Below, piece by piece: positions 21,795 through 32,589 of a DNA stretch of 64,000 bases (the stretch's first letter is position 1; every line of letters begins with the position of its first letter). The DNA comes from Ectobius pallidus (taxonomy: Eukaryota > Arthropoda > Insecta > Blattodea > Ectobiidae). The notes beneath the pieces are model-generated. The model ran no database searches, was not told the origin of the DNA, and saw only the letters and a list, made by a program, of their open reading frames with translations. Both the position numbers and the translations under genes were made by a program. The stretch spans positions 173,350,825 to 173,414,824 of the forward strand of contig CAXKWD010000006.1 in the NCBI GenBank assembly GCA_964059195.1, given 5' to 3'.

Positions 21795-22166
21795 CTAGCT
21801 TAAAAGGCCCGGCTTCACTCGGGTTTTGTATTCACACCAATCAATTCTATCGATAGCTTCTCTAATTTGTCAAAGTCCCGTATCAATTATTTCCAAAGCT
21901 ACCCGAGACCAATGCCAACAATACGCTGTTGCCATGTGAACTGCGATTTGGATTTGATAATTCTGTGTATAAAGGTATTAAGTATCCTAAAAACATTTGG
22001 TTTTTTACATTTAAAATCAATATTTTTCAAAATCCTTTCTTAGTGAGCACCTATATTATGAAACGAAGGTACTGTCAAAATTCCAAGTCTCTACCTACTA
22101 GGCCTATAATTTAGGCTCTACGTTGATTCTCTGTCAGTCAGGAGAAAGCCACTTATATATTAGAGA
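21795..22166 (-). mobile_element. Helitron family A, short complete-ended copy
   Basis: A|CTAGCTTAAAAGGCCCGG at the left and GAAAGCCACTTATATATTAGAGA|T at the right. About 372 bp with the middle deleted. Contains TAGGCCTA at 22099, where related copies have TA. Confidence 0.8.
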
Positions 22167-22862
22167 TTGGACCAAATCAAGTAATGACGTATTAGTTAAA
22201 CTGAAGCCATGGGAACTTTAGATATGCAAAAATTACAAATACATCTATTGGTGTATGAATGGTACTAAAGAGCTTCATACGGAATGCAATAAATGCCAAT
22301 AAATCAGAATAAAAGGTGGACTAAAGATTATTCCTCCAGTGTCTTTATTTTTTAAATTAATGAATTAATGTTCAATTAAAAAAAAAATGCATATTGACTA
22401 TGTAATCTGTATTGAAACAAAATGTAAGTAAAATAATTCAGATGAGTACAGTAGGGTTTTAGTTCATGTATCAGTAGTATGGTTGAGTGGGAGAACTGCA
22501 TAAATCCATTGTAATAATTCATTTCAGACTAAATACTTACTTTAATAGTATGACATGTTAAAAGGAAATATCTGTCATATTGCAATAACTACAGTACAAA
22601 AAATGAAATAGCTTGATGAAAAAATGTTTCCCCTTTTTTATCTCGAAAGAAATGTTTGAGCTGCCTCCACATGTCAATACCATGGCCTCCATATAATGTA
22701 CACTTCATTAGAATACAGACAGGAAAGAAAGCAAAGCCGTCATATTCAAATCAGACTCTGAAATTGTACATCCGGCGTCGCATATGCCAAAGCACGTTTA
22801 CATGTGGACATAAATCGATTTGAAAGCGTGTGACAGATATTCAAATGTTCTTTCCTTTAGTA
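22167..22862. other. Upstream region of gene 2, no repeats recognised
   Basis: About 700 bp free of the window's repeat families directly upstream of the TATA box. It is a reasonable place for the gene 2 promoter and proximal enhancers. Confidence 0.4.
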
Positions 22863-22869
22863 TATAAAA
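22863..22869 (+). promoter_or_regulatory. TATA box of gene 2
   Basis: TATATAAAAG at 22861-22870, 58 bases before the ATG measured from the TATAAAA start. Transcription should start near 22890-22900, giving a 5' UTR of 20-30 bases. Confidence 0.7.
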
Positions 22870-22920
22870 GTGACACCCATCGGGCATGTGACGTATTCGA
22901 TATTGACATTGAGGACCGAC

Positions 22921-22932
22921 ATGAAGGCTCAG
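22921..22932 (+). CDS. Gene 2 exon 1: start of tryptophan-periodic secreted protein
   Basis: ATGAAGGCTCAG followed by a consensus donor GTAAGT. It encodes M-K-A-Q and ends in phase 0. The start is supported by the TATA box about 30 bases before the expected cap site, by the lack of upstream ATGs in the short leader, and by the fact that M-K plus the hydrophobic exon 2 makes a normal signal peptide. A first coding exon of only four codons is common for insect cuticular and other small secreted proteins. Intron 1 (22933-24847) is almost filled by two head-to-head copies of repeat family P. Confidence 0.8.
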
Positions 22933-23127
22933 GTAAGTATGGAGGAAGGATACTTTGTCAATTCTAGGCTCCCTAGGAACCTGAACATTCTCGCCCGGTA
23001 TTAAATATAACTTACAGAAACTTCGGAACTAATATATCAGAAATACAGGAGATTAACTAATATTATATAAATAGAGTATACCTACATGTTAAATAATATT
23101 GTAAAGAATAGTATGAAAATTTAGTTT

Positions 23128-24000
23128 TAATAAAATCAGGTAAACTGATGTAACAAAGTGCCAGTATGTTTTTTTTAATCAGTTATGACTGCAATTATGA
23201 TATGCAGAATGTGTTTTTTTTTTAAATTGATTTCCAAGTTAAGCTCCAGATTTATTCATTAAGCAGGGCTTACGGAAGAAGAAAGGTCTACCATCTCGGC
23301 CACCAGGGTCATTTTAACGGTTTAGTTGGATACGCGCATGTAAATCAATATGTTTTTTGTCATAGCTACCTGTATTTTAATTTCCAAGGCCTTATACGAT
23401 CACAGTAAAACAATAGGCTATGTTGTCAAGATAACTGATTTTCATTTTTTTTATAAATTCTTTCGAATACGTATATTACCATAAAATAGGTACTAAATTG
23501 AGCATTACTCCGAAACAGGTCAACCGATTTTATCCATTATGAATAGACGTCTTCCCATGGACATTATAAATGTGTATACCAAGTTTCATAAAAATCCGGT
23601 AAAGCGTATTTGAGTTACCGCGTCTTTAAAATATACACTAAATTGGGTTTTACTCCGGTACCGGTCAACAGATTAGGTTCAAATTCAATAGGGCACTTTT
23701 GATGGACGTCATAAATGGGTATACCAAGTTTCATGAAAATCCGTTACAGCGTATTTGAGTGATGGCGCCTTAATCTATTAAAATAGGCACTAAATTGGGC
23801 ATTACTCCGGTACCGGTGAACCGATTTGGTTCAATATCAATAGGGTTTTTCCCATGGACATTATAAATGTGTTTTCCAAGTTTCATGAAAATCCGAAAAA
23901 GCGTATTTGAGTTATGGTGCGTACAGACACACGGACAGACGGACAGACATTTTTTCGTCCACCACACAATCTCATAAAGTACCATACTGGCACTTAATAA
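23128..24000 (-). repeat. Family P repeat, full copy, reverse
   Basis: It runs from AATAAAATCAGGTAAACTGA (right end, reversed) to CTCATAAAGTACCATACTGG-CACTTAATAA. It contains three ~150-bp tandem units marked by TACCGGT and a CATGGACATTATAAATG-type string. It pairs head-to-head with 24011-24785. Confidence 0.85.
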
Positions 24001-24010
24001 ATATTAGATT

Positions 24011-24785
24011 TATTAAGTGCCAGAATGATACTTTATGAGATTGTGTGGGGGTCAGGATAATGTCTGTCTGTCCGTCCGTGTGTCTATACAAGCGATAACC
24101 TAAATACCCTTTATCGGATATTCATGAAACTTGGTCTATTGATATTCGACCAAATCGGTTGGCCAGTACCGGAATAATGCCCAATTTACTGCCTTTTATG
24201 TTAATATAACTCAAATATGCTTTATTGGATTTTCCTGAAACTTTGTATACCCATTTATAATGTGCATGGAAAGACGTCTACTGATATTGGACCAAATCGG
24301 TAGACTCGTACCGGAGTAAAACCCAATTTAGTATCTATAACTCAAATATGCTTTATCGGATTTGCATGACGCTTGGCATACGCATTTGTAACGTCAACGG
24401 AAAGAAGCCTATTAATTTTGGACCAAATCGGTTGACCGATACCGGAGTAATGTCAAAATTAGTGCCTATTTTAATGGTAATATATTGGAAAGAATTTATC
24501 AAATGCAAATCAGTTCTCATGACAACATATTGTTTTACAGTGTTCATATACAGCTTTGGAAGTTGCAATACAGTTAGCTTTGGCAAATAACACCACCCAC
24601 GTATTCTTTCACATATGCTTATCAAACTAGACCTCTGTTCTTCCGTAAGCCCTGCTTAATGAATCGATCTGGAGCTTAACTCGGAAATCGATTACAAAAA
24701 TAACTTATTTTCTGCAATTGCAATTATCACTGATTAAACAAAAGCATTCTAGCACTTTGTTGCATCAGTTTACCTGGTTTTATTT
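24011..24785 (+). repeat. Family P repeat, full copy, forward
   Basis: It starts TATTAAGTGCCAGAATGATA, has three tandem units, and ends GCACTTTGTTGCATCAG-TTTACCTGG. Only 10 bp separate it from the reverse copy, making a large near-palindrome inside gene 2 intron 1. Confidence 0.85.
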
Positions 24786-24847
24786 CTTGCTGTCAATTTA
24801 ATAAGTGAGGTATATTTTTAGTTATTAAGCTACGTTTTATTTTTCAG

Positions 24848-24912
24848 GTTCTTTTCGCCTTGTTTTTGATAATGGTGACATGGATTGAAGGAACATTATT
24901 TCCAAAACAGAG
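24848..24912 (+). CDS. Gene 2 exon 2: signal peptide exon with GC donor
   Basis: Acceptor CGTTTTATTTTTCAG, then codons reading VLFALFLIMVTWIEG, then TLFPKQ and two bases (AG). Joined to exon 1 this gives a signal peptide of about 19 residues (MKAQ + hydrophobic core) with likely cleavage after W-I-E-G. The exon end is ambiguous: AG|GCAAGT is a consensus GC-AG donor (phase 2), and CAA|GTAAAA four bases on is a GT donor (phase 0). The GC donor joins to exon 3 in the tryptophan-rich frame; the GT donor joins in a different open frame. I prefer the GC donor because gene 1 exon 2 also ends in phase 2 and because the resulting protein has a regular pattern. The acceptor region resembles that of gene 1 exon 2 (TACGTTTT...TTTCAG). 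Confidence 0.78.
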
Positions 24913-25170
24913 GCAAGTAAAACTTAATTGAAATGCGATCGAGTGCAAAAAGAATGGGCCGACTCTTAATCTTTGAAAATGAAGTTCTATTGAGCGGTTG
25001 ACAAGTGTAAACTAACTTATAGGCATGCTGTGTTGTTCATTGACACTGATAAACAATGTTTATGTTATTTCGAATCGTAAAGATTGTTTAACATAATTCT
25101 CTTCGTCTATGAGAAGTTTCATTTTACGGGCTGAGCCCATTAAAGTAAAGAAAAAGGTGCTAGCACGTTA

Positions 25171-25489
25171 TCTCTATATATATATATATAAAAGGCTTTG
25201 TCCTGACTGACAGGAATCAACGTACAGCCTAAACTATAACAGGTAGAGACTTGGAATTTTGATAGTACCTTCGTTTCATAATGTAGATGCTCACTAAGAA
25301 AGGATTTTGAAAAATTCTGATTCTAAATGCCAAAAATTAAATGTTTTTGAAAATACTTAATCCCTTTTTACATAGAATTATCCATTCCAAATCACAGAAT
25401 ATATTGTTGCCAAATGGTATCAGGTGGGCTTGGATTAAATGAAATGGATGTTTGACAAATTAGAGAAGGTATCATTATAATTCATATTA
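25171..25489 (+). mobile_element. Helitron family A 5' half, truncated
   Basis: A|TCTCTATATATATATATATA then AAAGGCTTTGTCC; it follows family A for about 320 bp and stops where Helitron B begins. Confidence 0.75.
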
Positions 25490-26015
25490 TCTATATTAAT
25501 AAAAGGAATTGTCCTCGATGTCCAGCAAAATCTACTGAACGCATATATCTGAAATTTTAAACATAGGTGGGCTGAAGGGTCGGAAAATGCACCTCGAAGC
25601 TGGAATTTTAATTTTAGTTTTCGTTCGTGAGTTATGAGTGAAAAACGGGCAAAAAACGTGCATTTTTTGCGTTTTCAAAATATAAGTTTTCAGTTATACA
25701 TTTCAATGTCAAATCAATTACAGTTGGCTTTGGCTATTTTTGTCATACCTTGGAAATAAAACTTTCGCGATCGCTTGAATGTTGTAAGCCCTAAATATGG
25801 TCAAACGTTGTTTTATTTGGACGAATCTCACTATACAGAGGTTTTCTGGGCCAAGAAACTCGAATCTGAGGTCGCTTTTACCAGTCAATGCTATCTAATC
25901 GTGGTATGTAGTCCACGTGATTTAGGTGTTAATAAATATAATGATTTTACTATTATGTTCTTAATTTTTAATTTTTGAAATAATTATCGCGGGCGAAGCC
26001 GCGGGCACATGCTAG
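25490..26015 (+). mobile_element. Helitron family B, complete-ended copy
   Basis: 5' A|TCTATATTAATAAAAGGAA; 3' hairpin CGCGGGCGAAGCCGCGGGC then ACATGCTAG|T. About 526 bp. This 3' end type is well known from non-autonomous Helitrons of insects. Confidence 0.85.
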
Positions 26016-26689
26016 TAGAGATTATAAAGGATTTCACCAGATATCACTGTCGTTCTCTTTCCTTTCGTACAAATTAATAATAATCCATTTCCTTCATTTT
26101 AAGAACTACAAATACTATTATTCCTACTATTACTTTTATCGTGTATCTATTAATCATATACAATATTCAAAATAACATAAATAACTATTTCAGCTTTGAG
26201 AATTTGGTTCATAAACGAGATGGTTTTTGAGGAAGCACAAACGTAAGCCAACACAATATTTACTTTTGCTCAAAACATTAAATACGAAATTCAATTCCCT
26301 CCATGCCTTAAACGCCTGCAATATCTTTTGTGGGATTTCAAGAAAGATATAAATTTCTTTACAAACCCGTCACAGTTCAATATTTTCAGTAAAGTTTCTG
26401 CTACGTTCACCTGTTTCCATACGTGATTTCTTTGAAACATATTGTTGCCAACCAAAACGGAGTGAATTCCACTACATATGAAATTAACCAAAATATTTTT
26501 TTTTATTACTATTCTAAGTACAAGCGAACTGAATTTATTTTCCTTTTAATCTTTACAATTCAAAACAACATAAAACATCTCTCATGGTAACAGAACTCGC
26601 TGGCGCTCGTTTTTTTAACTTTGTGCTTGTACGTTAAGTTCTTCTATATAACGGTCTTAAGTCGTAAATACTTATTACGATTAAAAATA

Positions 26690-26810
26690 ATATGAAAGAA
26701 ATAAACTATGAGCCAAATCATTGTGATAACTGTTTTCTTTGCAGTCCGACACGGGTTTGTTAATTATGTGACAAATTGAGTCTCACACATTAAAGGGTTA
26801 AGTTCCTTTC
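26690..26810 (+). repeat. Recurrent 'TTTGCAGTCCGGCACGGG' segment
   Basis: AAATAAACTATGAGCCAAATC ... TTTGCAGTCCGACACGGG ... AAATTGAGTCTCACACATTA; same unit as at 12950, 15170 and 49540. Confidence 0.6.
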
Positions 26811-26865
26811 TCGGAGTAGAATTAGTACCGGAGTAGCCTAACGAACAATTTAGTTCCTATTTTAA
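26811..26865 (+). repeat. Family P repeat, part left of a Helitron insertion
   Basis: TACCGGAGTAGCC...TTTAGTTCCTATTTTAA; the element resumes at 27708 with TGGTAATATATTAG. Uninterrupted copies read CCTATTTTAATGGTAATAT, so the Helitron entered between A and T. Confidence 0.85.
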
Positions 26866-27707
26866 TCTCTATACATATAAAAGGCTTTGTCCTGACTGAC
26901 TGACTGACTGACTGACTGACTGACTGACAGGAATCAACGTACAGCCTAAACTATAACAGGCAGAGACTTGGAATTTTGACAGTACCTTCGTTTCATAATG
27001 TAAGAAAGGATTTTGCAAAATTTTGATTTTAAATGCCAAAAATTAAATGTTATTTAGAATACTTAATCCCTTTTTACACAGAATTATAAAACCCCAATCA
27101 CAGAACATATTGTTGCTACTGGTATCAGATGGCTTTGGGGGGGGGGGGAAGCAAGTTTGACAAATAAGAGAAGGTATCAATTTATAATTCATGTTATAAA
27201 TAAATATTAGAGAATGTAATCCACGAAAATAATGCAGTCACATAACTTTTCTCTACCCTGGACATACAGAAAACAAAACGAGGTTATGGTAATCTGTATA
27301 TTATTATATCGCAGGTTTTTGGAGAGAGAAGTATGAAAGTGACATTGAATTTCTGTTCAATTTCATCCCCAAAACAGTTTTATGGTAACATGAGAGGGAG
27401 AAATAAAATTTTCCGCCTCGGTATTACAATTTTATGTTGCAGGAATTTCTGTTTCTTCTTATTTGAACCCTTACCAGGCTTGCTGTGTACAAGCGATGCG
27501 ATGCAGAATTCTACATCCTCTATGAGCCATAAAAAACTATATCAAGGGTTTTCTGAGGGAATAGTTTGAGTGTAATAATTCGTTCTTCCTATTTCAGATT
27601 ATAAATACCTATATAAGGACCTAGAATTTAAAAATCGAAAGTCCTTCATAAGTTCATTTCCAATTAGAAAATAAAAAACCCGGGCGATGCCGGGTCTTTT
27701 AAGCTAG
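26866..27707 (+). mobile_element. Non-autonomous Helitron, family A, with readable insertion site
   Basis: 5' A|TCTCTATACATATAAAAGG, a (CTGA)n run, and 3' CCCGGGCGATGCCGGGTC then TTTTAAGCTAG|T. It splits a family P copy exactly between A and T, with no duplicated target bases. About 842 bp, non-coding. Confidence 0.92.
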
Positions 27708-27835
27708 TGGTAATATATTAGACAGAATTTATCAAATGCAAATCAGTTCTCATGGCAACATATTGTTTTACAGTGTTCGTATACAGCTTTGGATATTGCA
27801 ATACAGTTAGCTTTGACAAATAACACTACCCACAT
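27708..27835 (+). repeat. Family P repeat, part right of the Helitron
   Basis: It continues TGGTAATATATTAGACAG through AACACTACCCACATAGTCC, then breaks off in a (CA)n tract (27842-27867). Confidence 0.8.
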
Positions 27836-27884
27836 AGTCCTTCACACACACACGCACACACACACATATATATATATAAAGCCA

Positions 27885-28289
27885 TTTAACAATCGCAACG
27901 TAGAAGGCAGTGACTGAAAGTGCATTTTATGAACGCACCGCATAGAATTTTTTTTTCCATTTTCTTTAGCGCAAGAAAAAGTTTTTCGTAAAAATTCTCT
28001 GAAGGGTAGTTATAAGCCACCAAATGTTTGTAGAAACTAAGTTTTGTCTGGTGAACAATAAAGCTTTGCATCAAGTTCAAACAATTGAATACGCGCCCTT
28101 TGCATTGTGGCTTTTTATTCTTTATCAGAATGTGAAGTGACAAAGATGTATTGCCATGCTTAGAGTAAATGCATTAATCAGATTAATTTGGGTTGTGCAT
28201 CCTTCGAGGATGTAATACGGTTTACATGAAGAGAAAGTCATACATAATATTACTAAAAGGCGAAACTTTTATTTGGGCAGAGGAAGTTA
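27885..28289 (-). repeat. ACTTCCTCTGCCC MITE, reverse copy
   Basis: It contains TCTGGTGAACAATAAAGC, TCAGAATGTGAAGTGACAAA and ends GGGCAGAGGAAGTTA. The left terminus is not clear. Confidence 0.65.
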
Positions 28290-28630
28290 CGCGTTTCAAA
28301 TCAGATTTTTACTATTTTTCTTGTACAGATGTCATTTTATTAAGGTAAAAGTATGTTTACGAAAGAGTATCTTAATTTTATTAGTCTAACTCTGAGATTT
28401 TAGATTCACTCAAAGAAACTACAACGAACCCACCAAGCCCTTCGCGTTAGCTGATTGTAGTAGTTCTTGACTCGTACGAGAGATGGCAGGCTGTGGCAGG
28501 TCAAGGCGTCGATCAAATCGAAGCTACCTTATGGTTGATTTCTTAAAACCAACTGATTTTCACAACTAGAATTGTATTCATTTTAGTATGATATTAAAAT
28601 TAACACCAACAGAATTGATTTTATTTTATA

Positions 28631-29173
28631 CAGGGTGTTAATGAATAACACCGAAATATTTTACCTGTGTATTGAGGGGACTTAAACAAGCAACTTTTAT
28701 TAGGAGAATTTTGGTCTATGACGTAAAATGTGTATGCTACAGAGCATTAAAGGCATTATAATTTGGAGCTCATAAGACAATAATGAAGCAAAATAGGGTT
28801 AAAATTTTCATGAAATTGACTTCATGTCTTCTTAGTTATCGATAAAAACCTGATCCTTGATCATTCATCAACAACTATATCATAATTTAGTGTTTCCATA
28901 ATCTGCAAAATTTACACACTAATCACATAATTGGCCACCACTGCATTAGTCTTCATTTATTCATAACTACTTACTACAGTGTTAACAACGAAGTTCATTT
29001 GTTTTGCATTTTTTTTTCAAATATCAGACTTAGTGGTGGCCATGCCCTGGGAGATTTTATGCTGTAACAGGAAAATTTGTATCCATAGAGCAAAAATCTC
29101 CTAATAAAAGTGACTTGTCTATGTCCCCTCTATATACAAGTAAAATAATTAGGTGTTATTCATTAACACCCTG
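28631..29173. mobile_element. CAGGGTGTTAATG MITE, copy 2
   Basis: TA|CAGGGTGTTAATGAATAACA at the left, ATTCATTAACACCCTG|TA at the right. About 543 bp and collinear with the copy at 17265. Confidence 0.85.
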
Positions 29174-29739
29174 TATAAAGGCTATTTATTACGTAGTTTT
29201 TACTCAACTCTCTTACTCTCAAAGATTCAAGATCGTTTCCGGTTCGATATTAATAGATATCATAATGAAGATCAGCTTCGAAATTAGTATCATTATTATA
29301 TCAATAGGTCACACGCAATAAGCGTCTTAAAGTATGGACTAAGAAAAAGGTGTTTATGAACTCAACACGGCATAGAATTCATAGAAATCTTGAATTTCTA
29401 GTTGTATAAAAAGGCGCTCTCTGACTAGAAAATGTGCTCTTTCGCTTTATGAAGAAATGTCAGGTAATATCTATGCAAGAACTGTATTTTTAAATGCCTG
29501 CTAAATTAATGTCTTGGTGTAGAACGTCAGTTCGCACGCATTCTCGATGCTCCCGGATGTGAACCCGGGACTTGAAGACTCTTTATCATTCAAAGTGAGA
29601 AGTACAATTAGCAAACACTAGACAGTCACTTGTCAACAGAGGAGGGGCCGTATGGGAATGACTAGAAAGCGACATTGCGTAACTTCCCAGGCTATGAACT
29701 AGGCCTTTATCAATCGGAACAGCTTTATTTACACTCGTT

Positions 29740-29860
29740 TTCAACATCGAGGTCATATCAGGAGTTCGGGTTCTGTGTGTATGCCTGTAGGAAATGTAAC
29801 TATTGATTTGCAACTGTTTTCTATTGTTGATGTATTTATGGCATCTGTTATTTAAGGGGG
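29740..29860 (-). repeat. SINE family 1 fragment
   Basis: TACACTCGTTTTCAACATCG then CAGGAGTTCGGG and GCAACTGTTTTCTATTGTTG, as in the 12415 copy. Only the 3' body is present. Confidence 0.6.
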
Positions 29861-29914
29861 AACATACAGCTTACGGCGAATTTTTTTGGTGAGAAATAGG
29901 TGGATTTCATTTCC

Positions 29915-30515
29915 CCCCCCCCCCCCCAGCAATGAATTTATCTACAATCTTATACTCTTTATTGACTAATTCTACAATTGCATGCTATTTTAAAATTAAT
30001 CAAACTGTTACAGTTACGGATAATTATCGTTACAAAATGGTAGCCATGTTTCACGCACTGAAATGCCGTTTCCGTGATAATTTCCACAAATGGAAATATT
30101 TCTGAGTGATTATTTTTCTACCTATTTCCAAACATCATATGAACAGCATAATCTAGAATCTTTGGATTATCTACAGTATAAGTATTTTTTTAAATCATTT
30201 TTTTAAATTTTCTTTTTCATTAACATAGATATATTTGTTAAAAATACACTATTAATGTTAAATGAATGGTTGTAGATAATGTTGTTCATATATTAACAAA
30301 TACACAGGAAAATAACCACTCAGAAATATTGATATTTGTGGAAATTATCACGGAAACGGCATTTCAGTGCATGAAACATGGCTGCCATTTTGTAACGATA
30401 ATTATCCGTAACTGTAACAGTTTGATTAATTTTGAAAATAGTATGCAATTGTAGAAGTAGTCAATACAGAGTATATCAGATTGCAAGATTGTAGAACAAT
30501 TCATTGCTGAGGAAA
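29915..30515. mobile_element. Foldback element with ~240-bp arms
   Basis: Left arm CAGCAATGAATTTATCTAC ... GGATAATTATCGTTACAAAA, and its inverse from 30260 to 30505 (TTTTGTAACGATAATTATCC ... CAATTCATTGCTG). A C-run at 29917 marks the outer left edge. Confidence 0.8.
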
Positions 30516-30529
30516 AAATAATCAGCTGT

Positions 30530-30855
30530 GTTTATACTTCTTTTAGCTGCGAGGCTATATCAGGGGTTCGGAATCTGTGTCTGTACAGTAAGGTAGGCCA
30601 TGTATCAATTGTTTCTATTCTCTGTGTATTTTTATGGAGTAAATTTCAACTGATATTAATTTAAATGGATATGATACAGGATGAAATGGTGAGGATGATT
30701 CATGGTATGTAAATACTCAATTCTGCATTTGCCTTGACGACTGGGGAAACCATGAAAAAAAAAAAAAAAAAAAAAAACATGTCAAATTTGCCGGCCATGG
30801 GGTTTGAATCCGTGAATGCGAGTCTAAGGCGCTACCATGTCGGCAACCTCGTTCT
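30530..30855 (-). mobile_element. SINE family 1 copy with A-run
   Basis: The same body as 14018-14346, interrupted by a poly(A) run at about 30758-30777. The decayed tRNA-like head is on the right (GCGCTACCATGTCGGC). Confidence 0.75.
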
Positions 30856-31027
30856 GTTGTTTCTATTTATTTTTTCTTTCTTTTATAGGCCTGTATATAG
30901 ACTACTTACTGGAATGAACTTAAAAAATTTAAAAGCTCAGTAAGCGTTTATTTAATCACATCTGGGCAGCTTATGTGTAACTAGAAGATAAATAACTTGT
31001 TAAGCAAAATCAATTCAATATTTGGTA

Positions 31028-31305
31028 ACGTCTTGGACCCGCATTCAGCACGACCAGGTTCAAATCCCGTGGCAAATGCAAAATTGGATATTGACATACC
31101 ATGAATCATTCTCACCATTCCATCTTGTATCATATCCATTTACGTAAATTAATATCAGTTGAAATTTACTCCATTAAATACACCGATAATAGAAACAATT
31201 GACAAGCAATAGTTTCATGGCCTACCCTACTGTAAAGACACAGATCACAAACTCCTGGTATGGCCTCGTAGCTGAAAGGAGTATGAACACAGCTGAAAAT
31301 AAATC
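31028..31305 (+). mobile_element. SINE family 1 copy, forward
   Basis: It opens with GGTTCAAATCCCG (B box), then the body in forward orientation to GTAGCTGAAAGGAGTATGAA. It forms an inverted pair with 30530-30855. Confidence 0.75.
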
Positions 31306-31894
31306 AATATTTGACCGTAAACTAAAATAAAGTTACAAAAAGGGTGTATTAATTGTGGTAGCAATGATTGTGGAAACCGTTTTCTCTGCAGTCCTATATT
31401 GTTTTACATAGGTGTTATCATTTTCTATACAGGAGAATTTGTACTGAATTATCTGATTTTCTTTTAGGAGCTAGGAGGTTATCAGAAGATACAATCTACC
31501 AAGATCAGTCTGTTAAGACAATATTATGTAACTTACACATTATCTTACAATTTTCAAAACAATATTAATTGAAGACGGAGAAAAATCACGTTGATTGAAA
31601 ATTTGGAAAGAGACAGCTATAACCATTACTAAACACTTTATTGAAGTTTTATTACTGTGTACAGATGATTGTGGACTTTCGTTAAAGAATCACCCAGGAT
31701 TTGTAAAGAAATGACCAATAGAATATCTGTGTGTAGGCCTAACTCAGATCGTCTACTGAAAATTGCTTATAAAGAAAAATTCGCCTAAATCTATTTGTTT
31801 TTACATTAAGATGCCACCCGAATGAGCACATGCTCGTAGTCGAGGACAGTTCACAAATACGAGCGGTAGGTCTATAACATTTGTGAATACATAA

Positions 31895-32295
31895 TAATAA
31901 CTTACTTACTTACTTGCTTACTCACTGAATGGCAATAGACACATTGTTAAGCAAGCTAAAGGAATATTATCCATTTTATGGAACCTGAAGGTTCATTGCC
32001 GCGCTTACCTGAGCCCGCCATTCAACCCTATTCTGTGCTAACTGCATCCAATCATCCCTCGCAAATCCTACTTCCCTTAAATCTATCCTAATATTGTCCT
32101 CCCACCTATGTCTAGGTCTTCCAGGTGGTCTTTTCCCTTCGGGTCTCCCAGTCAATACTTTGGAGATTTGTCCTTCCCACTCTATACCCAGCCCATTTCA
32201 TCCTCCGTGATTTAATTACCCTTACTATATCCGGTGAAGAGTACAGGTTGTGAAGCTCGTCGTTATGAAAAATAACTGATAAGAATACAAACAAA
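31895..32295 (-). pseudogene. LINE reverse-transcriptase C-terminal relic (reverse)
   Basis: Minus-strand frames read HNDELHNLYSSPDIVRVIKS, RRMKWAG, then after a frameshift a GRPRRRWED-type region. A (TTAC)n run at 31899-31920 looks like the element's 3' tail. Same family as 34640-35065. Confidence 0.75.
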
Positions 32296-32589
32296 ATTAT
32301 TCTTTTTCTTAGTTTTACCTCTCCCCGTTGTAGTGAAGGCCGCCCAAGCCACCCGGGCCTCGCAGGAGCGCGACCTGGTGGGGGAGTTTTTTGTGGATCA
32401 CATACAAACTTTTCTGACCAGACAAGGTCATGGAGGGCCTCCCAGGATGAGTGATCAGTTCAATGCCGGAGCCACCTTTGAGACAAAACGAACACACCAC
32501 TCACTAGCTCTAACCTCGTTCTTAACTGTTAAGTTCTTTGTAAGGTCTTAAATCGTAAATCACTATTACGTATGTACCTCTCGTTACAG

